A stretch of 64,000 nt of DNA from Hyalangium versicolor (GTDB taxonomy: Bacteria > Myxococcota > Myxococcia > Myxococcales > Myxococcaceae). A program made the translations under genes and the position numbers. This document shows positions 8,007-16,115 of the stretch, piece by piece; the first letter of the stretch is position 1, and every line of letters starts with the position of its first letter. The stretch spans positions 108,105 through 172,104 of the forward strand of contig NZ_JAHXBF010000025.1 in assembly GCF_020103695.1 (NCBI RefSeq). The letters run 5' to 3'. A model generated the notes under the pieces. That model did no database searches. It worked only from the letters and a program-made list of their open reading frames with translations, and was not told where the DNA came from.

Positions 8007-9443
8007 ATGAACAAGACGACGACCTTCCTGGGTCTGGCCGGAGCGCTCGCGCTCGTGGCCCTGGTGCTGGGGATGCCGCATGTGGTGTCCCCTCCCCCGC
8101 CGCCCCAGCCGCACATCGCCACCCCGGTGGCGCCCACTCCCCCTCCTCCTCCCACCCCGCCGGCCAGCACCTCGCAGGGCTCGCTGACCATGACGAGCCG
8201 GCTGAGCCACCCGTACATCGTCCCGGGCAGCACGGATGTGTTCGTCACGGTGGACGTCACGGGCGCGGAAGTCCCGGGCTCGAAGCGCAGCCCGGTGAAC
8301 CTGGCGCTGGTGATCGATCGCTCCGGCTCCATGAATGGCTACAAGCTGGCGCAGGCCAAGCAGGCGGCGCGGCAGCTGGTGGGGATGCTGACGGAGGATG
8401 ACCGGCTGGCGATCGTCCACTACGGCTCGGACGTGAAGAGCCTGCCGAGCATGCAGGCCACGGCCTCCAACCGGCAGCGGATGCTGCAGTACATCGACGG
8501 AATCTGGGACGAGGGCGGCACCAACATCGGCGCGGGCCTGACGACGGGGCAGCACCAGGTGAACACGGCGCGCAGCCAGTACCAGGTCAACCGCATCATC
8601 CTCATCAGCGATGGGCAGCCCACCGAGGGAGTGACGGATGACGAGGGCCTGAAGCAGGTGGTGAAGAACATCCGCGCCGAGGGCGTGACGGTGAGCTCCA
8701 TCGGCGTGGGCACGGACTTCAACGAGGATCTGATGCAGGCGTTCGCCGAGTACGGCGCGGGGGCATACGGCTTCCTGGAGGACGCGGGCAAGCTGGCCAC
8801 GCTCTTCCAGAAGGATCTGCAGCAGGCCACCACGCAGGTGGCGCGCAATGTGGAGCTGTCCTTCACCCTGCCCGAGGGCGTCACCCTGGGCGAGGTGCTG
8901 GGCTACCGGGCGCACCAGGCCGGACGCACCGTGCGCGTGCCGATGCCGGACTTCTCCGCGGGCCAGACCGAGCGCGTGGTGGCGCGGGTGACGGTGACGG
9001 GCTCGGCGGTGGGGCAGGCGGTGGACGTGACGGGGGTGAAGCTGACGTACACGGACCTGCTGAAGGACGGAACAGTGGAGAGCGGGGCCGCGCTGTCGGC
9101 GATGGTGACCGACCGCCGCGAGGAGGTGGCGGCGAAGCAGGACAAGGAGGCCACGGTGTACGCGGCGCGAGCTCGCGGCGCGGCGAACCTCCAGAAGGCG
9201 GCGGAGGCCCTCAAGGTCGGCCGCCGGGACGAGGCGCGGCAGCTCATCCAGCAGAACCAGGAGATGTTCGACGACGTGGCCGCGGTGGCGGGGGCTCCGG
9301 CGGTGGCGGCGGACAAGGCTGCGCAGCAGGCGGCGTATGACGAGTACGAGTCGGCCCAGAGCGAGGAGGCAGTGAACACGGCGGTGAAGAAGTCCAAGGT
9401 CCAGGCTCTCAAGGACTTCGGGCGCATGGGCTCGACGTACTGA
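8007..9443 (+). CDS. VWA-domain protein (inter-alpha-trypsin-inhibitor type), N-terminally anchored or secreted
   Basis: 478 residues. N-terminal hydrophobic segment 7-26 (signal anchor or signal peptide) followed by a Pro-rich linker (about 28-55). The VWA domain (about 90-270) starts LALVIDRSGSM with the MIDAS DxSxS at 107-111; the later GTN and ISDGQPT segments supply the Thr and Asp of the metal site. A beta-sandwich-like region (about 290-370) and a helical C-terminus (380-475) follow. It sits 80 bp downstream of gltK in the same direction. Known in Myxococcus: the gliding adhesin CglB is a VWA protein. This one lacks the Cys-rich lipoprotein character of CglB, so it is not called CglB; a link to adhesion is inference from position. 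Confidence 0.85.
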   Translation: MNKTTTFLGLAGALALVALVLGMPHVVSPPPPPQPHIATPVAPTPPPPPTPPASTSQGSLTMTSRLSHPYIVPGSTDVFVTVDVTGAEVPGSKRSPVNLALVIDRSGSMNGYKLAQAKQAARQLVGMLTEDDRLAIVHYGSDVKSLPSMQATASNRQRMLQYIDGIWDEGGTNIGAGLTTGQHQVNTARSQYQVNRIILISDGQPTEGVTDDEGLKQVVKNIRAEGVTVSSIGVGTDFNEDLMQAFAEYGAGAYGFLEDAGKLATLFQKDLQQATTQVARNVELSFTLPEGVTLGEVLGYRAHQAGRTVRVPMPDFSAGQTERVVARVTVTGSAVGQAVDVTGVKLTYTDLLKDGTVESGAALSAMVTDRREEVAAKQDKEATVYAARARGAANLQKAAEALKVGRRDEARQLIQQNQEMFDDVAAVAGAPAVAADKAAQQAAYDEYESAQSEEAVNTAVKKSKVQALKDFGRMGSTY

Positions 9444-9478
9444 GCCAGGACAGGGCTCCCCAGGCAGGCACCTCACCG

Positions 9479-9516
9479 AGGGCTCCGCTGGCAACGGCGG
9501 GGCCCTTGGTGTTTTC
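9479..9516 (+). terminator. Intrinsic terminator after the VWA gene
   Basis: Ten-base-pair stem (AGGGCTCCGC 9479-9488 with GCGGGGCCCT 9497-9506, one T-G pair) around an 8-base loop, followed by TGGTGTTTTC. Located 35 bp after the VWA stop and just before the purE promoter. Confidence 0.7.
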
Positions 9517-9535
9517 GCGTCCTGCGATTCTGGAG

Positions 9536-9565
9536 TTGACCGGTGGAATCCCGCCGCCCTATCTC
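9536..9565 (+). promoter_or_regulatory. Candidate purE promoter
   Basis: TTGACC (9536-9541) and TATCTC (9560-9565) with an 18-bp spacer, right after the upstream terminator and about 50 bp before the purE start. No obvious PurR-like operator was seen. Confidence 0.45.
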
Positions 9566-9617
9566 CGCGTTCCTCCTGCTTCCTGGCAGGAGAGCGCACA
9601 GAGAGAGAGGACACGGC

Positions 9618-10115
9618 ATGGCGAGCGCGGACACCCCCTGGGTCGGGGTCATCATGGGCGGCAAGAGCGACCTCGAGTACCTGCGCCCGGCGATCGAGAT
9701 CCTCACGGAGCTGGGTGTTCCTCACGAGGTGCGGGTGGTGTCGGCCCACCGGACGCCGGACTGGATGATGGAGTACGCGTCCACGGCCGAGTCCCGAGGG
9801 CTGTCGGTCATCATCGCGGCGGCGGGAGGAGCGGCCCACCTGCCTGGCATGGTGGCGAGCAAGACGCTGCTGCCCGTGCTCGGAGTGCCCATGCCGACCA
9901 CGGTGCTCAACGGCCTGGATGCCCTGATGTCCATCGTGCAGATGCCCAAGGGCGTGCCCGTGGGGACGCAGGCCATCGGCAAGCCGGGAGCGGCGAACGC
10001 GGCGCTGCATGCGGCGTCCATTCTGGCACTCAAGTATCCAGAGCTGCGCGCGCGGTTGGCCTCGTGGCGTCAGGCACGGACGGATGAGGTGTTGCGCGAG
10101 CGGGAGATCTCATGA
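9618..10115 (+). CDS. purE: N5-carboxyaminoimidazole ribonucleotide mutase PurE
   Basis: Class I PurE, converting N5-CAIR to CAIR in purine synthesis. 165 residues from ATG 9618, preceded by GAGAGAGAGG at 9601-9610. The open frame extends to 9543, but the extension is not PurE-like. Family landmarks: GVIMGGKSDLEYL at about 10-22, SAHRTPD (about 40-46), the AAAGGAAHLPGM loop and GVPVGT..IGKPGAANAAL near the C-terminus. It overlaps purK by 4 bp (ATGA), the usual purEK operon, which implies the two-step ATP-dependent route through N5-CAIR. Confidence 0.96.
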   Translation: MASADTPWVGVIMGGKSDLEYLRPAIEILTELGVPHEVRVVSAHRTPDWMMEYASTAESRGLSVIIAAAGGAAHLPGMVASKTLLPVLGVPMPTTVLNGLDALMSIVQMPKGVPVGTQAIGKPGAANAALHAASILALKYPELRARLASWRQARTDEVLREREIS

Positions 10116-11248
10116 CCACGGTCCTTCCTGGCGGGACGATTGGCATCCTGGGCGGCGGGCAGTTGGGCCGGATGATGGCGCTGTCGGCGCGCACGCTGGG
10201 GTTCCAGGTGCAGGCGCTGGATCCGGATCCCGCGTGCCCGGCGCGCTGGGTGGTGGACCAGTGCTACACAGCGGATTTCGGCGACGCCAGGGCCGCGGCG
10301 CAGTTGGCTCGCTCGTGCGACGTGGTGACACTGGAGATCGAGAAGATTCCTCTCTCCTCGCTGCGCGCGGCGGCGGAGCAGGCTCCACTGCGGCCCTCGG
10401 CCGCTGTTCTGGAGATGATTCAGCACCGGGGCCGGCAGAAGGCATGGCTGGCGAAGCAGGGCTTCCCGCTCGGGCCGTGGCGCGAGGTGAACAGCGCCGA
10501 GGAGCTGGGCACAACGGTGGAGGCGCTGGGCGGGAAGTCGTTCGTGAAGTCCTGCGAGGGCGGCTACGACGGACGCGGGCAGGTGGTGGTGAAGGCCGCC
10601 TCGGAGACCGCGCAGGCATGGCGGGATCTGGGCGAGCGCGCGGTGGTGGCGGAGGCCACGCTGGACCTGCAGTCCGAGCTGTCCGTGCTGGTGGCTCGGA
10701 GCCCTCGTGGGGAGACGGTGGTGTACCCGCCCGCCTTCAACCACCACGAGGACCGCATCCTGGCGTGGTCGCTGCTGCCCGGTCCGCTGCCGCCGCAGGT
10801 GACGGTGGAGGCGACGAAGATCGCCCGGGACATGGCGAACGCGCTGGAGGTCGAGGGGCTGCTGGTGGTGGAGATGTTCCTGCTGAAGGACGGGCGGTTG
10901 TTGGTGAACGAGCTGGCGCCGCGTCCCCACAACAGCTTCCACGCCACGGAGGTGGCCTGCCTCACCAGCCAGTTCGAGCAGGCGGTGCGAGCGGTGTGCA
11001 ACCTGCCACTGGGCTCGGTGGAGGTGGTGCGTCCGGCGGCGATCGTGAACCTGCTAGGAGACCTGTGGCTGCATGAAGGTGGGCCCCGCTTCGAGCAGGT
11101 GCTGGCAATGCCGGGCGTGCGGCTGCACCTGTACGGCAAGCGCGACGCTCGAAAGGGCCGGAAGATGGGGCACCTGTCCGCGGTGGGCGCGACGCCCGAT
11201 GACGCGCTGGCTCGGGTGAAGGCCGCCTCGCAGGCCCTGGGGATGTGA
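10112..11248 (+). CDS. purK: N5-carboxyaminoimidazole ribonucleotide synthase PurK
   Basis: ATP-grasp enzyme making N5-CAIR from AIR, bicarbonate and ATP. 378 residues: N-terminal preATP-grasp GILGGGQLGRMM (about 9-20), central ATP-grasp with KSCEGGYDGRGQ (about 145-156), ALEVEGLLVVEMF and the metal/ATP region NELAPRPHNSFH (about 265-276), then the small C-terminal domain. Coupled to purE by an ATGA overlap; a YbaK-type gene starts 4 bp after the stop and may be co-transcribed. Confidence 0.96.
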   Translation: MTTVLPGGTIGILGGGQLGRMMALSARTLGFQVQALDPDPACPARWVVDQCYTADFGDARAAAQLARSCDVVTLEIEKIPLSSLRAAAEQAPLRPSAAVLEMIQHRGRQKAWLAKQGFPLGPWREVNSAEELGTTVEALGGKSFVKSCEGGYDGRGQVVVKAASETAQAWRDLGERAVVAEATLDLQSELSVLVARSPRGETVVYPPAFNHHEDRILAWSLLPGPLPPQVTVEATKIARDMANALEVEGLLVVEMFLLKDGRLLVNELAPRPHNSFHATEVACLTSQFEQAVRAVCNLPLGSVEVVRPAAIVNLLGDLWLHEGGPRFEQVLAMPGVRLHLYGKRDARKGRKMGHLSAVGATPDDALARVKAASQALGM

Positions 11249-11252
11249 CGCC

Positions 11253-11729
11253 ATGAAGACGAACGCGGCCCGCCAACTGGATACGCTCGGCATCAAGTAC
11301 GAGCTGCGCGAGTACGAGGTGGATCCAGAGGATCTGTCCGCCGAGACGGTGGCCGCCAAGGTGGGACTGCCAGCGGAGCAAGTCTTCAAGACGCTGGTGG
11401 CACGAGGGGATCGGACGGGCGTGTTGATGGCGGTGGTGCCGGGCGACGCGGAGCTGGATTTGAAGGCGTTGGCGAAGCTGAGCGGGGACCGGAAGGTGGA
11501 CACGGTGCCGCTCAAGGAACTGCAGCCGCTGACGGGCTACATCCGCGGTGGAGTGACGGCGATTGGCGGCAAGAAGGAGTACCCCGTCTACGTGGACGAG
11601 ACGGTGGAGCTTTTCGACATCATCTCCGTGTCTGCGGGCGTGAGAGGAACGCAGATCCTCATTTCCCCAGCGGACTACCTGAAGGTCGTCAAGGGGAAGC
11701 CGGGTCCCATCTCCCGGCCCAAAGCCTGA
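11253..11729 (+). CDS. ybaK: Cys-tRNA(Pro)/Cys-tRNA deacylase YbaK/EbsC family
   Basis: 158 residues, the usual length of YbaK. Trans-editing enzyme hydrolysing mischarged Cys-tRNA(Pro). Typical elements: N-terminal AARQLDTLGI, QVFKTLVARGD (about 44-54; the Lys is the conserved YbaK lysine), the GYIRGGVTAIGGKK loop (about 95-108) and a C-terminal GVRGTQILISPADYLKV. The ATG is 4 bp after the purK stop, so it is probably the last gene of the purE-purK unit, and it ends 4 bp from the convergent next gene. Confidence 0.93.
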   Translation: MKTNAARQLDTLGIKYELREYEVDPEDLSAETVAAKVGLPAEQVFKTLVARGDRTGVLMAVVPGDAELDLKALAKLSGDRKVDTVPLKELQPLTGYIRGGVTAIGGKKEYPVYVDETVELFDIISVSAGVRGTQILISPADYLKVVKGKPGPISRPKA

Positions 11730-11733
11730 TTGA

Positions 11734-12759
11734 TCAATCCTTCGCCGCTTTGGGCGCGAAGTACACCTTGCCGGCTGTCATGTTCGAGGCGGCGATGCGC
11801 AATGCCTCTCCTGCTGACTCCAGTGGCAGCTTCGCGCGAACCGGGGTCTCGAAGTCCTTGCCCAACAACGTCGGCACTTCCACCAGCGCGCGGAGCTGGT
11901 CCTTGCCGAAGCTCCCCTTGAAGAACTCCGAGAGCCAGAAGCCCTCGATCTTCTTCTGATGGAAGATGAGCTCTCCCGGGTGGATGCGGCTCTCCTGCTC
12001 CGAGAGCCCTCCGTAGACGATCACCGTCCCCTCATCCACCAGCGCCCGTGCCAGGTGCCCTGTCATCGATCCCGCGACGGCGTCGAAGGCCAGCGATACA
12101 CCCAGTTCCTGGCAGATGAGCCGCAGCCTCTCCTCGAACTCGGGCTCACTGCTATTCACCACGTGCTCGGCCCCCAGCTTGCGCAGCATCGCCTCCTGCT
12201 CGGAGCGGCGGACCACGTTCACCAGCGGGATCTTCTCCTTGCGCGCCAGCTTCTGCAGCATGCGCCCCACAGTGCTCGCCGCCGCGCTCTGCACCAGCGC
12301 CTTGTGCTTCCCCTGTCGCGCTCGATCCATCAACGCCCACGCCGAGAACGGGTTCACGAAGAAGCTGGCGCCCTGCTCGTCACTGATTCGCGGGAGCAGA
12401 GGGATGCACTGCTTCATCGGCACCACCACGTACTCCGCCCACGTTCCGGCATCCGAGGGCACGGGCACACATCCCACTCGCCGCCCCACCAACAGCCGCC
12501 CCGCCAGACTCCCCGCCGCCACCACCGTCCCGCTCCCCTCGAAGCCCGGCACTGCTGGCAGCGGCTTCTTCACCCCGTAGAGTCCTCGAACGAACATCAG
12601 ATCCGCTGGGTTGATCGGCGCCGCCGCCACCCGGACCAACACCTGCCCCGCCCCAGGCCTGGGGACTGGAACTTCCATGACTTGCAGAGACTCGGGCCGA
12701 CCGTCGTAGGCCTTCAGGCACAGCGCTCGCATCGTCTCGGGCAGGGCGGTGGTCGTCAT
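11734..12759 (-). CDS. Zinc-binding-dehydrogenase family (MDR) quinone/enoyl reductase-like oxidoreductase
   Basis: 341 residues. N-terminal GroES-like domain (about 10-130, with PINPADLMFVRG and VPGFEGSGTVVA) and a Rossmann NAD(P)H-binding domain (about 140-290). The usual nucleotide-binding motif appears in an altered form, SAAASTVGRMLQKLA. No structural-zinc Cys cluster is seen, which fits the quinone oxidoreductase/enoyl reductase branch of the MDR superfamily. Substrate unknown. It is convergent with ybaK (4-bp gap) and divergent from the next membrane-protein gene. Confidence 0.85.
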   Translation of the reverse strand: MTTTALPETMRALCLKAYDGRPESLQVMEVPVPRPGAGQVLVRVAAAPINPADLMFVRGLYGVKKPLPAVPGFEGSGTVVAAGSLAGRLLVGRRVGCVPVPSDAGTWAEYVVVPMKQCIPLLPRISDEQGASFFVNPFSAWALMDRARQGKHKALVQSAAASTVGRMLQKLARKEKIPLVNVVRRSEQEAMLRKLGAEHVVNSSEPEFEERLRLICQELGVSLAFDAVAGSMTGHLARALVDEGTVIVYGGLSEQESRIHPGELIFHQKKIEGFWLSEFFKGSFGKDQLRALVEVPTLLGKDFETPVRAKLPLESAGEALRIAASNMTAGKVYFAPKAAKD

Positions 12760-12830
12760 CCACAGACCTTTTTATTCGCACGCGCGTTCCCACGGGAACC
12801 TTTCTCTCGCCCGCCGCGTCGGAGTTACCG

Positions 12831-14084
12831 ATGTCCGCCACTGTCCTGCAGCTCCACCACCGCGAAACCTTCGAGCGAAACGTCACCCGCGCACTGGCCG
12901 CCGGCGCCGGCGCCGGCCTGCTGCACCTGGCCATTCACAAGGCCGGCCTGGCGTTGCCCCTCGCCTACATGGTCCTCGCCGGTACCCTGCTCGCAGTGGC
13001 TCGAGGGGACAAGTGGGACCGGCTCCTGCTGTCCGGCCTGGGCGTGCTGCTCCCCGCCCTCCCCTATGCCCTCGGCATGGCACCCGCGTGGACGGCGGGA
13101 CTGAGCGCCGCAGCGGCCGGTGCCCTGTTGGTTCGCGCCCACCTCAACGAACGCGGCGAGGAGAGCCAGGTCGGCGAGCGGCGCCCTACCTTCATCAACT
13201 ACGTGCTCGGCGCGGGCCTATGCGCTGGACTCACCCTCGGCGGTGTGGCGGTGGCCCGCATCCTCGCCGCAAGGATGGCGGACCTGGCGACCCCGGTGCT
13301 GCTTGGCGCTGGAGTGACAGGCGCCATCGTGGGCCTCTTTGTCGGGCTCAGCTCCGTGGCCGCGCACCTGGCGCTCGCCTCGGATCCCGTGGAGGCGCGC
13401 TGCGAGGAGCTGCTGCCCCAACTCTCGGGTGATTTCCATACTCTGGCCCAGCGCGCGCTCACCATCTACCGGCAGTGCGGCCAGTCCCTGGCACAGCTCC
13501 CCCGCGAGCCCGCCCGCGAAGAGATGGCTCGCACACTGTCCCGAATGACGAAGGATGCTGTGGAGCTGGCCTCGGAGTGGGCCGGCGTGGAAACCCAACT
13601 CGAGGAGCGCGCCCAAACGGAGCTTCAGACCGAGCGCGAGGAATTGCTCCGTGCCGCGAAGGCGAGCACCGATATGGTGGCCCGTCGTCAGCTCGAGTCC
13701 GCCGCTGCCTCGCTGGGCGAAGAGGTGGAGCGGCTGGGAGAGCTCAAGCAGCGCCGCGAGCGCATCCTCGCGCGGATCCGGGCCCAGGTGGCTCAGTTGG
13801 ATCGGGCCCGCGTGGCGCTCCTGTCGCTGCGCAGTGGGCACGCGCAGATGAAGGCCGCAGAGCTCTCGGCACTGTCCCGCCGCTTCCGCGCGCTCTCCTC
13901 CTCGCAGATCGAGGAGGGTCAGGCGATGGACGCAGTGGCCGCCCAGGCGACGCTCGCTCAGACCGAGCCGGCGCCCTCGGTTCCGGCTCCCACAACCGCC
14001 AGCCCCGAGGCCATGGCTCCCGTTGCTCCGATTGCCGAAGACGCGGAGGTGCCCTCGGCGCCCGTGCAGGAGCGCGTCTCCTGA
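12831..14084 (+). CDS. Hypothetical membrane protein with long coiled coil
   Basis: 417 residues, family not recognised. The N-terminal half holds about five hydrophobic segments: two within residues 20-60, then 65-95, 120-145 and 155-185. The second half is a charged helix (about 230-360) rich in Glu, Arg and Gln with heptad-like spacing, predicted to form a coiled coil, followed by a Pro/Ala-rich tail (370-417). The layout resembles a membrane-anchored scaffold, but no function can be given. It stands alone between divergent and co-directional genes. Confidence 0.75.
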   Translation: MSATVLQLHHRETFERNVTRALAAGAGAGLLHLAIHKAGLALPLAYMVLAGTLLAVARGDKWDRLLLSGLGVLLPALPYALGMAPAWTAGLSAAAAGALLVRAHLNERGEESQVGERRPTFINYVLGAGLCAGLTLGGVAVARILAARMADLATPVLLGAGVTGAIVGLFVGLSSVAAHLALASDPVEARCEELLPQLSGDFHTLAQRALTIYRQCGQSLAQLPREPAREEMARTLSRMTKDAVELASEWAGVETQLEERAQTELQTEREELLRAAKASTDMVARRQLESAAASLGEEVERLGELKQRRERILARIRAQVAQLDRARVALLSLRSGHAQMKAAELSALSRRFRALSSSQIEEGQAMDAVAAQATLAQTEPAPSVPAPTTASPEAMAPVAPIAEDAEVPSAPVQERVS

Positions 14085-14274
14085 GCCTGCTGTCTCCCTG
14101 AACTTTCGAAGCGCACCCAGGCGCGCGTTGAGCAGACGACATCCGTCTCTCGCCTCCCTGCTCTCCAGACCTGGAAGCGAGCTCTCGGCCGTTGCGCTCA
14201 AGTGACGGAGCTGTTGCCTGGCGCTCACTCGACGGGCGTGGGGCGGTCAGAGGGATCCGTTACATCTTCCAGGC

Positions 14275-16080
14275 ATGACGCTCCCCCTGATCAACAGTGT
14301 CACCGAGCGGCCAGCCTGGCTCTGGGCCGGAGACGAGCCACGGATCACCTCGGTGTTCCAGCCGATCGTGGACCTGATGACGGGAGAGGCCATCGGGTAC
14401 GAGGTACTCTCACGGGGCGTGGGTCCCATCCAGGCTCCACATGTGCTCTTCACCAAGGCGCGGGTGGAAGGTGTCACATGGGAGCTGGAGCGAGCGTGCT
14501 GGACAGCGGCCGTCCGGCGAATTGCCCTGCTGCCGCTCGAGGAGCGCCGCGTCCCCTTCTTCTTCAACGTCGGACCGGACGTACTGAGCGATCCACGCTT
14601 CGGAGATGGATCCACGCTGGAGCTGCTCGCGCAGTACGGAATGAGCCCGAGACAGATCGTCTTGGAGATCACGGAGACAAGCACCTTCGCGAGCGTCGAT
14701 CAGCTTCAGCAGCTCATGCGCCAGTACATGGGCCACGGCTTCAGGATCGCGCTGGATGACTTTGGCGCGGGGCACTCGGGGCTGGTGACGCTGGTGCACA
14801 GTGCGCCGCATTACATCAAGCTGGACCAGGCGCTGGTGCGGGACATCCACCAGCACAGCTACCGGCAGCACCTGGTGAAGTCTCTGGTCGACTTTGCCTC
14901 CAGCGTGGACAGCACCTTGATCGCCGAGGGCGTGGAGACGTGGGAGGAACTGAACGTGCTGCTGCGGCTGGGCGTCCGTCATGCGCAGGGGTTCCTGGTG
15001 GCGCGGCCCGCGAGCGATCCCCCCCAGCCCTCGCGGGAGTTCGATTTGCGCCGCCGCGAGGCGATCCGCGCGCACCACTTCCAGAAGGACGAGGACGACG
15101 AGACGGTGGGGGGCATCGTCATCCGCAGGCTGTGCGTGGACGCGGAGATGACGACGGAGGAGCTGGACCGGCTCTTCCGCCGCACCCCAGAGCTGGATCA
15201 CGTGGTGATTGTCGGCGAGGAGAAGCCTCGGGCGTTGGTGACGCGGCAGCACTTCTACGCGAAGACGGCGGGGCCTTTCGGCTACCCGCTGCTGCAGAAG
15301 AAGCCCGCGGAGCTGACTTCGAGCGAGCGGCCGTTGATGGTGGAGGACACGATGGCGATTACCGCTCTGGCGAAGGTGGCCATGGAACGGGCGCCGGAGT
15401 CCCTTTACGATCCCGTGGTGGTGACTGACGCGCAGGGGCGGTTCCTGGGCACAGTGACGATGAAGCAGCTGATCGGCCGAGCCACAGAGCTGGAGGTTCG
15501 GGCGGCCACAGGGGCGAATCCGCTCACGCAACTGCCAGGGAACCGGATGATCGAACGGTGGATCCGGCAGGTGCTACAGGGTCCAGGGTTCACGGTGATC
15601 TACGGGGATCTGGATCACTTCAAGGAGTACAACGACCGCTATGGCTTCCTGCTGGGAGACAAGCTGATCCGGCTCACGGCGCGCGTGCTGTCGGAGAGCC
15701 TGCACCTGTTCCCGCGTGGGAGCCACCTGGGACATGTGGGAGGAGACGACTTCGTGCTCGTGTGCCCGGACGCGGTAGACCCCTCAGCGCTCGAGGTGAT
15801 CTGTCAGCGCTTCGATGAGGAGAAAAGTGCGCTGTTCGACGCAACAGACCTGGAGCGCGGGTGGTTCGAGGCCACGGACCGGAAGGGCACGTGCGTGGAG
15901 GTGCCTCCGGTGACCCTGAGCCTGGCAGTGCTGGACAGCCGGAAACTGGGTGGCAGCGTACATCCCGCCTCACTGTCGAGCATGGCGGCTTCACTGAAGA
16001 AGAAGGTGAAGGAACTGGCGGCCAGCAGGCGCACCAGCACGTTCATGTTCGAGCGTCGCGCACAGATTCAAGAGAGGTAG
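14275..16080 (+). CDS. EAL-CBS-GGDEF protein (c-di-GMP phosphodiesterase, probable)
   Basis: 601 residues with three parts. EAL domain (about 20-255): the EAL box is EVL in YEVLSR, and the other metal/catalytic positions are present (Asn in FFNVGP, EITE, DDFGAGHSGL, IKLDQ, AEGVET, QGF), so phosphodiesterase activity is expected. A paired CBS-like region (about 280-400) is a possible ligand sensor. The C-terminal GGDEF-like domain (about 410-560) carries GGDDF near 489-493 instead of GG(D/E)EF and shows no RxxD inhibitory site. It may be a weak cyclase or a GTP-sensing regulatory domain. No membrane segment, so cytoplasmic. A PilZ protein lies 2 kb downstream. Confidence 0.88.
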   Translation: MTLPLINSVTERPAWLWAGDEPRITSVFQPIVDLMTGEAIGYEVLSRGVGPIQAPHVLFTKARVEGVTWELERACWTAAVRRIALLPLEERRVPFFFNVGPDVLSDPRFGDGSTLELLAQYGMSPRQIVLEITETSTFASVDQLQQLMRQYMGHGFRIALDDFGAGHSGLVTLVHSAPHYIKLDQALVRDIHQHSYRQHLVKSLVDFASSVDSTLIAEGVETWEELNVLLRLGVRHAQGFLVARPASDPPQPSREFDLRRREAIRAHHFQKDEDDETVGGIVIRRLCVDAEMTTEELDRLFRRTPELDHVVIVGEEKPRALVTRQHFYAKTAGPFGYPLLQKKPAELTSSERPLMVEDTMAITALAKVAMERAPESLYDPVVVTDAQGRFLGTVTMKQLIGRATELEVRAATGANPLTQLPGNRMIERWIRQVLQGPGFTVIYGDLDHFKEYNDRYGFLLGDKLIRLTARVLSESLHLFPRGSHLGHVGGDDFVLVCPDAVDPSALEVICQRFDEEKSALFDATDLERGWFEATDRKGTCVEVPPVTLSLAVLDSRKLGGSVHPASLSSMAASLKKKVKELAASRRTSTFMFERRAQIQER

Positions 16081-16115
16081 GCGCTGGTCATCACTGGGAG
16101 ATAGAACCTCCAGAC

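Noticed and set aside
8007..9443. Annotation of the VWA protein as CglB
   Set aside because: No lipoprotein signal or Cys-rich region, and different domain order; only the VWA domain is shared.
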